Assembly (NCBI GenBank): GCA_965206445.1
Contig: CBDBJR010000002.1
Span: forward strand, 1,488,001-1,552,000
Origin: CBDBJR01 sp965206445
GTDB taxonomy: Bacteria > Pseudomonadota > Gammaproteobacteria > Arenicellales > Poriferihabitantaceae
Direction of reading: 5' to 3'
DNA: 64,000 nucleotides
A program made the position numbers and the translations under genes. The notes under the pieces were generated by a model, which was given only the letters and a program-made list of their open reading frames with translations, was not told the origin of the DNA and searched no databases. Numbering within the stretch: position 1 is the stretch's first letter; every line of letters starts with the position of its first letter. Positions 55,130 through 62,776 of this stretch are shown one piece after another.

Positions 55130-56350
55130 ATGTCTTTACATACTCCTGCGCCGCGCCGCGCCGGTCGGCATTTTTTGCAAATCCCCGGGCCTTCCAGTGT
55201 GCCTGATCGCATTCTGCGGGCGATGGATTATCCGGTGCTGGACCACCGCGGGCCGGATTTTGCCGCGCTGGGTGAGCGGGTTTTGCAGGGGCTGCGGCCG
55301 ATTTTTAAGTGCAGCGGCGCGGTGATTATTTTTCCGGCTTCCGGTACCGGCGCATGGGAAGCGGCGCTGGTCAATACCCTCGCGCCGGGGGAGCGGGCCT
55401 TGATCGTGGAAACCGGGCACTTCGCCAGCCTGTGGGTGCAGATGGCGCAACGATTGGGGATCGCCGCCGAGACTATCGCCACCGACTGGCGCCGCGGGGC
55501 CGACCCGGACCAGGTTGAGCAGCGGTTACGCGCCGACCGCGGGGCGCGCATCAAGGCGTTATGCGTGGTGCACAATGAAACCTCGACCGGCGCGATTTCG
55601 CACCTGGCGGAGATACGCCAGGCCATGGATGCGGCACAGCATCCGGCCCTGTTGCTGGTGGACACCATTTCCGGCGTCGGCAGTGCCGATTTTCGGTTTG
55701 ATGAGTGGCGGGTGGATGTGGCGATCGCCGGCTCGCAGAAGGGGCTGATGCTGCCACCGGGGTTGTCCTTCAACGCGGTCAGCGAGGGGGCATTGCAGGC
55801 CGCGACCAGGGGCGGCAGTCCGCGTGCGTATTGGGATTGGGGGGAGATGCTCAAGCTCAATCGCACGGGGTATTTTCCGTATACGCCGGCGACCACGCTG
55901 CTGTATGGCCTGGCGGAAGCCATCGCGATGCTGCAAGAAGAGGGGCTGGAGCGTGTTTTTGCGCGCCACCACCGCCACGCCGCCGCGACCCGCCGCGCCG
56001 TGGCGGCCTGGGGCCTTGAAACCCAATGCCTGGAGGCGCGCGATTATTCGCCCGTCCTGACCGGGGTGCGATTGCCCGACGGCCATGACGCCGATGCCTT
56101 TCGCGCGGCGGCGTTGCGGCATTTTGATATATCGCTGGGCACTGGCCTGGGCCGACTCGCCGGGCGCGTGTTTCGTATCGGGCATCTGGGGGATATGAAT
56201 GATCTGACCTTGCTCGGCGCGCTGAGCGGGGTGGAGATGACCCTGGGCATCGCGGGCGTGCCGCATCAGGCCGGCGGCGTGGCCGCGGCGATGGAGACGC
56301 TGCAGGCGGCGGCGGGGGGCCGTCAACCAAGCGGTGCAGATGGTATATGA
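55130..56350 (+). CDS. Class V aminotransferase, serine/aspartate-glyoxylate type
   Basis: This 406-aa PLP enzyme has ASGTGAWEAAL (residues ~70-80), HNETSTG, LLVDTISGVGS and GSQKGLM with the PLP lysine K204. It matches the serine-glyoxylate/aspartate-glyoxylate aminotransferase family (SgaA/BhcA), which makes glycine from glyoxylate. Starts at MSLHTPAPRRAGRHFLQIPGP. The frame extends upstream through repeat DNA to 55022. It heads a cluster with an ECH and a CoA-transferase. The companion enzymes of the beta-hydroxyaspartate cycle are not seen. Confidence 0.87.
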   Translation: MSLHTPAPRRAGRHFLQIPGPSSVPDRILRAMDYPVLDHRGPDFAALGERVLQGLRPIFKCSGAVIIFPASGTGAWEAALVNTLAPGERALIVETGHFASLWVQMAQRLGIAAETIATDWRRGADPDQVEQRLRADRGARIKALCVVHNETSTGAISHLAEIRQAMDAAQHPALLLVDTISGVGSADFRFDEWRVDVAIAGSQKGLMLPPGLSFNAVSEGALQAATRGGSPRAYWDWGEMLKLNRTGYFPYTPATTLLYGLAEAIAMLQEEGLERVFARHHRHAAATRRAVAAWGLETQCLEARDYSPVLTGVRLPDGHDADAFRAAALRHFDISLGTGLGRLAGRVFRIGHLGDMNDLTLLGALSGVEMTLGIAGVPHQAGGVAAAMETLQAAAGGRQPSGADGI

Positions 56351-56372
56351 TGACGGCTTCCGAGCAGTTCGG

Positions 56373-56714
56373 GCGTCTTTTGTGTTGCTTAACCAATCCT
56401 TAACGGGGGAATATCATTTTTTGCACTCGGTCGCCGCCATTATTCTAGTCGTGCCTATCGTGATTCCACTGATCCAACAGGTCGGCATCGACCCGGTGCA
56501 TTTTGGTTTGATTGTGACGTTGAATCTGGCCATCGGGCAGCAGACACCGCCCGTAGCCTCGGTGCTGATCACCGCCTGCTCCATCGCCAAAACCAATATC
56601 TGGCAAGTGTCCAAGGTCAACGTTTATTTCATCGCCGTGCTGGTTGTGGTGTTATTGCTCTGCACCTACATCCCCGCGGTACCGATGTTTTTGGTGGAGT
56701 ATTTTTATCGTTGA
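56373..56714 (+). pseudogene. TRAP transporter large permease (DctM) C-terminal remnant
   Basis: The frame encodes only the last ~110 residues of a DctM-type permease (PIVIPLIQQVGIDPVHFG, LNLAIGQQTPPVASVL, YIPAVPMFLVEYF). The rest of the permease and the binding-protein subunits are absent. It overlaps the end of the aminotransferase ORF. It points to an older transporter operon deleted from the left. Confidence 0.75.
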
Positions 56715-56903
56715 GTGCGGGCTACCGACCGGAAGCGACAAGGCCATTCGCCGAACACAACCCACCCCTCTTGCCACTGACAACGGGGCCGGGGGCTGGC
56801 CCGTTTATCACCAAACCGGATAAACCAACCGGCAACCGGGTTTTCCAACGACGAATAATCCGTCCAAAACAACAAATCCCAACCCTCAGATCATCATTCA
56901 CCC

Positions 56904-57683
56904 ATGACCATGAACCCCAGACCCGACCTGCTCTTCACCGCCGAAGGCGAACTCGGCATCATCACCTTCAACCGCCCGCAGGCGCGAAATGCGCTGACCT
57001 TTGAGATGTATCACCGGTTGGCGGCGCTCTGTGCCGAGCCGCCGGACGGCGTGAAAGTGTTCATCCTCAGCGGGGCCGGCGGGCGCGCCTTTGCCGCCGG
57101 TACCGACATCAGCCAGTTCAAAGACTTCACCACCCCGCAGCAGGCGCTGGAGTATGAGGCCATGATGGACGCGATGCTGAGCCGGCTGGAGGCCTGCTCC
57201 GTGCCCACCATTGCCGTCCTTTGCGGTGCCTGCACCGGCGGCGGCGCGGGCATCGCGGCGGCCTGCGACCTGCGGTTATGCACGGCCAGCCTGCGCTTTG
57301 GCTTTCCGATTGCCAGGACGCTGGGCAACTGCTTATCCGCCGCCAACCTGGCGCGGTTGAACGCCTTGCTCGGCCCGGGGCGGGTGCGGGAGATGCTGTT
57401 CACCTGCCGCCTGCTGGGCGCGACGGAGGCGCAGCATATCGGGCTGGTGTCCGACGTGCTGGCGGATGAGGCGGCGGCACAACAACGCGCCCGCGAATTG
57501 GCGCAAACCCTGCTGCAGCACGCCCCCCTGACCCTGCGCGCCATAAAGGAAATTCAAAACCGCCTGGCCACCTGCGCGGTGGACGACCAGGACTGGATCG
57601 CCCGTTGCTATACCAGCGCCGACTTCCGCGAAGGGCTGGACGCTTTTCTGAGCAAGCGCAAACCCCGCTGGCGGGGCGAGTAA
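56904..57683 (+). CDS. Enoyl-CoA hydratase/isomerase family protein
   Basis: This 259-aa crotonase-fold protein has IITFNRPQARNAL, an oxyanion-hole region AFAAGTDISQF, and CGACTGGGAGIAAACDLRLC. The downstream CoA-transferase begins 0 bp after its stop (TAA then ATG), so the two are co-translated and act on the same acyl-CoA. The substrate is unknown. Confidence 0.87.
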   Translation: MTMNPRPDLLFTAEGELGIITFNRPQARNALTFEMYHRLAALCAEPPDGVKVFILSGAGGRAFAAGTDISQFKDFTTPQQALEYEAMMDAMLSRLEACSVPTIAVLCGACTGGGAGIAAACDLRLCTASLRFGFPIARTLGNCLSAANLARLNALLGPGRVREMLFTCRLLGATEAQHIGLVSDVLADEAAAQQRARELAQTLLQHAPLTLRAIKEIQNRLATCAVDDQDWIARCYTSADFREGLDAFLSKRKPRWRGE

Positions 57684-58904
57684 ATGCCGGGCCCGCTGCA
57701 AGGCTGCCGGGTGCTGGAGCTGGCGCATATCATGGCCGGCCCGGTGGCGGGCATGATGCTGGCCGACATGGGGGCCGAGGTGATCAAGGTGGAAAAGGTC
57801 AACGGCGACGATACGCGCCGGATGACACCGCCCACCATCGGCGATCAAAGCGCGGCGTTTATGATGATGAACCGCAACAAGCGCGGGATTGCGCTGGATC
57901 TAAAAACCGACGCCGGACGCGAGGTGCTGCTGCGCTTAATCCGCAAGGCCGATATTCTGGTCGAGAATTATCGGCGCGGGACGATGGAAAAACTGGGCCT
58001 GGGCTATGCGGTATTGTGCCGGGTGAATCCGGGCCTGATCTATCTGGAGTTGTCCGGCTTTGGCCGTACCGGCCCGTATCAGGAGCGGGCGGGTTTTGAT
58101 CTGATTGCGCAGGGCATGTCCGGCCTGATGTCGATCACCGGTGAAGGCGCGGGCCGCAAGCCGGTCAAGGTGGGCGCGCCGATTACCGACATTACCGCCG
58201 GCATCCTCGGGGCCCTGGGCGCGGTGGCGGCGTATGTACATCGGCTCAAAACCGGGGCCGGGCAAAAGGTGGACACGTCGCTCTATGAAGCCGGTATCAC
58301 CCACACGTACTGGCAGTCGGCCATCGCCTTCGCCACCGGCCAATCGCCCGGCGCACTGGGTAGCGCGCACCCGCTGAACGCGCCGTATCAGGCCTTCGCC
58401 ACGGCCGACGGCTGGATCAATGTGGGGGCGGCAAACCAAGCCAACTGGGAGCGGTTGATTGACATCATGGCGGTGCCACAACTCCAGGCCGACCCCCGAT
58501 TTTCCGCTAACCCGGCCCGCCTGACCAATCTGGCGGCATTGGTTGCCGCGCTGGAACCGGTTTTCAAGCGGCGTACCACGGCCGATTGGCTGACCCGGCT
58601 CGAAGCCGGCGGGGTGCCGGCGGGGCCGATATACGACATCGTTGACATGCACCGGGACCCGCAGACGATTGCCAGAGAGATGATTGTGACGCACGAACAC
58701 GCCACCGCCGGCCGGGTACAGTCGATCGGCTTGCCGGTAAAATTCTCGGCGACGCCGGGCGCGGTGGATTTTGCGGCACCGGTATTAGGCCAGCACACGC
58801 GGGAAGTGTTGCAGGAGGCCGGTTATCCGGAGCATGAAATTAATGCACTGCTTGAAACCGGTGCGGCGATTGCGCACCCCGGGGATGGCAGCCAGGGCGC
58901 TTAA
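57684..58904 (+). CDS. Family III (CaiB/BaiF) CoA-transferase
   Basis: This 406-aa protein has GCRVLELAHIMAGPVAGMMLADMGAEVIKVE at the N-terminus (described only in part). The catalytic-Asp segment is GFDLIAQGMSGLMS, followed by GAPITDITAGI. This is the standard CaiB/BaiF layout. It moves CoA between a short carboxylic acid and an acyl-CoA, probably supplying the adjacent enoyl-CoA hydratase. DddD-type DMSP enzymes belong to the same superfamily but are longer and two-domain, so this is not DddD. Confidence 0.87.
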   Translation: MPGPLQGCRVLELAHIMAGPVAGMMLADMGAEVIKVEKVNGDDTRRMTPPTIGDQSAAFMMMNRNKRGIALDLKTDAGREVLLRLIRKADILVENYRRGTMEKLGLGYAVLCRVNPGLIYLELSGFGRTGPYQERAGFDLIAQGMSGLMSITGEGAGRKPVKVGAPITDITAGILGALGAVAAYVHRLKTGAGQKVDTSLYEAGITHTYWQSAIAFATGQSPGALGSAHPLNAPYQAFATADGWINVGAANQANWERLIDIMAVPQLQADPRFSANPARLTNLAALVAALEPVFKRRTTADWLTRLEAGGVPAGPIYDIVDMHRDPQTIAREMIVTHEHATAGRVQSIGLPVKFSATPGAVDFAAPVLGQHTREVLQEAGYPEHEINALLETGAAIAHPGDGSQGA

Positions 58905-59031
58905 ACACAAAACCCCCGACCTGAGCCGGGGCGGGGGAGGGGGGGTAAATAAATGCCGGGCGGTGTCCTGCTTTCTCTGTATGCATCGTGAGAACAGGGG
59001 CGGTCACCCCCCGGCACCACAGGCTGTGATC
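58905..59031. other. Intergenic DNA after CoA-transferase
   Basis: Holds a GC-rich hairpin-like stretch (CCCCCGACCTGAGCCGGGG, ~58914-58940) that may terminate transcription. Otherwise nothing recognised before the MITE-like element. Confidence 0.35.
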
Positions 59032-59290
59032 GGTGAATTCAACTTATAAGTGCAACTTCACCGCTGATGGGAAGGGGGGATTCCAGGACAGTGATTGGGC
59101 CGTGTGGCGGCCCTCACCCCGGCCCTCTCCCAGAGGGAGAGGGGGTTTCCGATTATCCCGGGGAGAAGGCGGTTGTCGGTTTTAGCCCTCTCCTTTTGGG
59201 AGAGGGTTGGGTGAGGGTGGGCAGACACACATCTATAATAGCCCGTCGCTCGGCACAGACCACCGGTTGCACTTCGGGGTTGAATCCACC
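59032..59290. mobile_element. MITE-like element with imperfect terminal inverted repeats
   Basis: The left end GGTGAATTCAAC...AAGTGCAAC (59032-59056) and right end GGTTGCACTTCGGGGTTGAA (59265 on) are imperfect inverted repeats of about 25 bp. They recall IS30-type ends (from memory). There is no transposase inside. It encloses a separate palindromic repeat. Isolated ends occur at 26906, 31001 and 55007. Confidence 0.55.
59111..59217. repeat. REP-like palindromic repeat inside the MITE
   Basis: Outer arms CCCTCACCCC and GGGTGAGGG. Inner hairpins are CCCTCTCCC-AGA-GGGAGAGGG (59123-59143) and CCCTCTCC-TTTT-GGGAGAGGG (59186-59206). This CCCTCTCCC type of palindrome is widespread in proteobacterial genomes. 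Confidence 0.75.
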
Positions 59291-59449
59291 ATCCTATATC
59301 CCATATTGACAAACCCGCCCAATCAGGCTAATTTTTCCACCCGGGCGAGCCGTTAGCAGGAGATTCGCCAATACAGCAACGCCTGCTTTGCACACCATAC
59401 CAAAGCAGGGTCGCCATACCCCTACAACCTATTTTGAGAGAGCAACCTT

Positions 59450-59932
59450 ATGAGCATTCAAGTTGGTGAGCGTATTCCCGCCGTGGAGTTGGCCGTTATG
59501 GGCCATAATAAACCGGAAACGATGTCGACCGAGGCGATTTTCAGCGGCAGAAAAGTGGTGTTGTTCGCGTTGCCCGGCGCGTTCACGCCGACCTGTTCGG
59601 CGGCGCATTTGCCGGGTTATGTTGTGCACTATGACGCGATCAAGGCCAAAGGGGTGGATGCGATTGCCTGCCTCTCGGTCAACGACGCGTTCGTTATGCA
59701 GGCCTGGGGCGAAGCGCACAACGTCGCCGATAATATTATCATGCTGGCCGACGGCAGCGGCCATTTCACCCGTGCGGTCGGGCTGGAGCTGGATTTGATC
59801 GGGCGCAATATGGGCGTGCGCTCGCAGCGCTATGCGATGGTGGTTGACGACGGCGTCGTCACGCATTTGCACGTCGAGCAGGGCGCCGGGTTCGAGGTCA
59901 GCAATGCCGAGACGATGCTGGCGTTACTGTAG
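59450..59932 (+). CDS. Peroxiredoxin, Prx5 type
   Basis: This 160-aa thiol peroxidase has the peroxidatic motif PGAFTPTCS (C49). GNAETM-like C-terminal residues (VSNAETMLALL) and DGVVTHLHVEQG match the AhpC/TSA Prx5 (redoxin) family that reduces peroxides. GAGAG lies upstream of ATG 59450. Monocistronic. Confidence 0.88.
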   Translation: MSIQVGERIPAVELAVMGHNKPETMSTEAIFSGRKVVLFALPGAFTPTCSAAHLPGYVVHYDAIKAKGVDAIACLSVNDAFVMQAWGEAHNVADNIIMLADGSGHFTRAVGLELDLIGRNMGVRSQRYAMVVDDGVVTHLHVEQGAGFEVSNAETMLALL

Positions 59933-60059
59933 GCGCGGTTATTGCAGGCGGGCTGGTCGGCGGTGCTGCACCCGGGGGGCCATTGGCGCGCCGGTGGCCG
60001 GTCGGTCGAGTACCGCCGCGCCACGCGAAAAATCGTGCTGGTAAAGCCGTACCGTGGCG

Positions 60060-60250
60060 AAGCTTAAACCAAACACCAGTACCACCGCCATCGATTGGAA
60101 AAATGCGTCGAAAAACAGCGGCGCCACGCCCAGCACCGTGGTCAGCGTGCCCATCATCACCGGGCGCACACGGCTGATTACCGAGTCTATCACCGCGGCA
60201 TGGCCGGGTTTGCCGCGGTCGGTTTCGACTCGCAACAGGAGCACGGACAT
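60060..60250 (-). pseudogene. RND efflux pump fragment
   Basis: The minus frame reads VIDSVISRVRPVMMGTLTTV and VAPLFFDAFFQSMAVV, which match the conserved C-terminal membrane region of AcrB-type pumps. After SFATV the frame is broken. Both ends of the protein are missing, so this is a relic. Confidence 0.7.
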
Positions 60251-60268
60251 TCCTGTCCGTGTTTTTAA
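60242..60268. terminator. Rho-independent-terminator-like hairpin
   Basis: CACGGACA, loop TTCC, TGTCCGTG, then TTTTTAAAA. A second perfect hairpin AACGGGTT/AACCCGTT follows at 60273-60292. Could end transcription before htpX, or be a repeat element. Confidence 0.5.
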
Positions 60269-60320
60269 AATAAACGGGTTGGAAAACCCGTTCTCCTTTT
60301 CTGCACGAATGAGGTGAGAT

Positions 60321-61199
60321 ATGCTGCGAATCGGTTATTTCATGCTGACCAATCTGGCGATTCTGTTCGTCCTGAATATCAGCCTCAGGCTGCTGGGCAT
60401 TGATGCGCAACTGGCGCGCAGCGGGCAGGATCTGGGCGGGTTGCTGGTGTTTGCGGCGCTGATTGGCATGACCGGCGCGTTCATTTCGCTGGCGATGTCG
60501 AAGCGCATGGCCAAGCGGTTTTCCGGCGCCCGCGTGATCGAACAGCCGGCCGATGACACCGAGCGCTGGCTGCTGCAAACGGTCGAACGGCAGGCGCGGG
60601 CGGCCGGCATCGGCATGCCCGAGGTGGCGATTTTCGAGTCGCCGCAGCTAAACGCATTCGCCACCGGCATGAAGCGCAATCAGGCCCTGGTTGCGGTCAG
60701 TCGGGGGCTGTTGCAGCAAATGACCCGGCAGCAGGCCGAGGCCGTGATGGCGCACGAGATCAGCCATGTTGCCAACGGCGATATGGTCACGCTGGCGTTG
60801 ATTCAAGGGGTCATCAACACCTTCGTTATCTTTCTGTCGCGCATTGTCGGGCGGCTGGTAGACCAGGTGGTATTCAAGAGTCGGCACGGGCGCGGCCCGG
60901 GGTTCTGGATTACGACCATTGTCGCCGAGCTCGTGCTGGGCGTTCTGGCGTCCACGATTGTCATGTATTTCAGTCGGCAGCGAGAATTCCGGGCCGACGC
61001 CGGCGGTGCGCGGCTGGCCGGTCGGCAGCACATGATTGCGGCATTGCAATGCCTGCAAGCGCAGAGCGAACCACAGCCATTGCCGGATCAACTGGCGGCT
61101 TTTGGCATTTCAACCGGGCAGAGAGGCGGCATCAAGCGGCTGTTTAGCTCCCACCCCCCGTTGCAGGCGCGGATTGAGGCGCTGCAAAAAGCCGTTTGA
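60321..61199 (+). CDS. htpX: Protease HtpX
   Basis: This 292-aa membrane zinc metalloprotease has two N-terminal membrane helices, zinc motif HEISH (H145, E146, H149), two further helices (VINTFVIFLSRIV and TTIVAELVLGVLASTIVMYF) and RADAGGARLAG with the third zinc ligand region. It degrades misfolded membrane proteins. A GAGGTGAG ribosome-binding site lies 5 nt before the ATG. Confidence 0.94.
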   Translation: MLRIGYFMLTNLAILFVLNISLRLLGIDAQLARSGQDLGGLLVFAALIGMTGAFISLAMSKRMAKRFSGARVIEQPADDTERWLLQTVERQARAAGIGMPEVAIFESPQLNAFATGMKRNQALVAVSRGLLQQMTRQQAEAVMAHEISHVANGDMVTLALIQGVINTFVIFLSRIVGRLVDQVVFKSRHGRGPGFWITTIVAELVLGVLASTIVMYFSRQREFRADAGGARLAGRQHMIAALQCLQAQSEPQPLPDQLAAFGISTGQRGGIKRLFSSHPPLQARIEALQKAV

Positions 61200-61266
61200 A
61201 CCGCGTCTGCTGCCGCCCGGGCGACCGGCGAACCCTGACCGGCTGCGTGCCCGCAAAATCCCCGTC

Positions 61267-62094
61267 CTATCTGCCGACGCGCTGTAACAGCCGGTCCATC
61301 CATTTGTCCGGCAGCAGCCGTTTTGCCGGCGCCATAATCCGGGCCGGCGTCGTCACCAGATAGCGTGTTTTCGGCTTGTTCGCGCGCAGTGCCGACAGCG
61401 TCGCCTGCAAGACAGCATCCGCCGGCAGCGTAAACCGGTTTGCCTGCTTCGAATTCAAGCGCTGCTCGAGCTGCGCATAAGCGCCGCTGAAATGGCTGCC
61501 GCTTTGGTCGATATGCCGATGGAATGCGGCCAGCGCATTGGCGTTAAACCGGCTTGTGATCGGCCCCGGTTCGATCAAACTGAGGTGGATGCCGGAGCCG
61601 TCCAGTTCCAGCCGCATGGTGTCGGTCAGCGCTTCGAGGGCGTATTTGCTGGCATTGTAGGCGCCGCGAAACACCAGGCAGACGAGGCCCAGAATCGAGC
61701 TGATTTGCACAATCCGGCCGTGCTGCTGACGCCGCATGACCGGGATGATCAGGTTGGTCAGCTCCTGGGTGCCAAACACATTGGTTTCAAAGGCCTCGCG
61801 CAACGCGGCGCGCGACAGATCCTCGACCGCACCCGGCTGCCCGTAGGCGCCGTTGTTGATTAGCGCAAAGATGCCGCCGTCGCTGCGGGCAAAAAATGCC
61901 TCGACCGCACTGCGGATGCTGCCACTGTCGGCCAGGTCCAAAACCAGCGCCTCCAGCCCCAGGGCGCGCAATCGCTCGACGTCAGCCGGCTGGCGGCAGG
62001 TGGCCACCACCGCATAGCCGTGCTGTTGCAGCCCTTGCGCCAGACACAGGCCGATGCCGCTGGAGCAGCCGGTAATGAGTATGAACTGTCGCAT
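61267..62094 (-). CDS. Short-chain dehydrogenase/reductase
   Basis: This 275-aa classical SDR has the cofactor motif TGCSSGIG (residues 9-16), NNGAYG, catalytic Ser132/133, Y146 and K150 (YNASK), and PGPITSRF. It oxidises or reduces an unknown alcohol or ketone with NAD(P). It converges on htpX. Confidence 0.88.
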   Translation of the reverse strand: MRQFILITGCSSGIGLCLAQGLQQHGYAVVATCRQPADVERLRALGLEALVLDLADSGSIRSAVEAFFARSDGGIFALINNGAYGQPGAVEDLSRAALREAFETNVFGTQELTNLIIPVMRRQQHGRIVQISSILGLVCLVFRGAYNASKYALEALTDTMRLELDGSGIHLSLIEPGPITSRFNANALAAFHRHIDQSGSHFSGAYAQLEQRLNSKQANRFTLPADAVLQATLSALRANKPKTRYLVTTPARIMAPAKRLLPDKWMDRLLQRVGR

Positions 62095-62274
62095 GGCAAA
62101 GATCAGGTTGGGGTTAGAGACGGACTATAGCAGGAGATAAAATAGATTTTGGCTATCGTATAATTTGAAACAATCAATTTGAACAATTGCCGCGCGTGCC
62201 GTAGACTACGCCGTCATCGAATGAGGCAGGTTGTTTCGTTCTAAAAACACACTTTACTATCCAGGAGTCATACC

Positions 62275-62688
62275 ATGAATCTAAAAAATTCCAAAACCGA
62301 GCAAAACCTGAAAGATGCGTTTGCCGGTGAATCCCAGGCCAATCGACGCTATCTGTATTTCGCCGGCAAGGCGGATATCGAAGGCTACAACGACGTCGCG
62401 GCGGTATTTCGCTCCACTGCGGAAGGCGAAACCGGCCATGCCCACGGCCATCTGGAGTATCTGGAAGAGTGCGGCGACCCGGCGACCGGTTTGCCGATTG
62501 GCGGCACGGAGGATAACCTGAAAGCGGCGGTCGCCGGTGAAACGCATGAGTACACCGACATGTACCCCGGCATGGCCAAAACCGCCCGCGGCGAAGGGTT
62601 CGACGAGATCGCCGATTGGTTTGAAACGCTGGGCAAAGCCGAGCGCTCACACGCCAATCGTTTCCAAAAAGCCTTGAATGAATTGTAG
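62275..62688 (+). CDS. Rubrerythrin (ferritin-like domain only)
   Basis: This 137-aa diiron protein lacks the C-terminal rubredoxin domain (sulerythrin-like). Iron-ligand helices are AGESQANRRYLYFA, TAEGETGHAHGH, AGETHEYTDMY and KAERSHANRF. It acts in peroxide reduction. AGGAG lies 8 nt upstream of the ATG. The next gene is the Fe-S protein it is often found with. Confidence 0.92.
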   Translation: MNLKNSKTEQNLKDAFAGESQANRRYLYFAGKADIEGYNDVAAVFRSTAEGETGHAHGHLEYLEECGDPATGLPIGGTEDNLKAAVAGETHEYTDMYPGMAKTARGEGFDEIADWFETLGKAERSHANRFQKALNEL

Positions 62689-62700
62689 TCAGGCGCAGCG

Positions 62701-62729
62701 GCAGACGCCGGCCCCCGGTCGGCGTCTGC
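62701..62729. terminator. Strong inverted repeat between rubrerythrin and Fe-S gene
   Basis: GCAGACGCCG, loop GCCCCCGGT, CGGCGTCTGC: a perfect 10-bp stem. No T-run follows, so a partial terminator or mRNA-stability hairpin between the two genes is likely. Confidence 0.45.
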
Positions 62730-62776
62730 GGTGGGTTATTGGCGCGGTTGCGTGACCACAAGAGCGCGAGTTTTCG

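Noticed and set aside
57684..58904. CoA-transferase as DddD (DMSP CoA-transferase/lyase)
   Set aside because: DddD is about twice as long with two CaiB-type domains; this protein has one.
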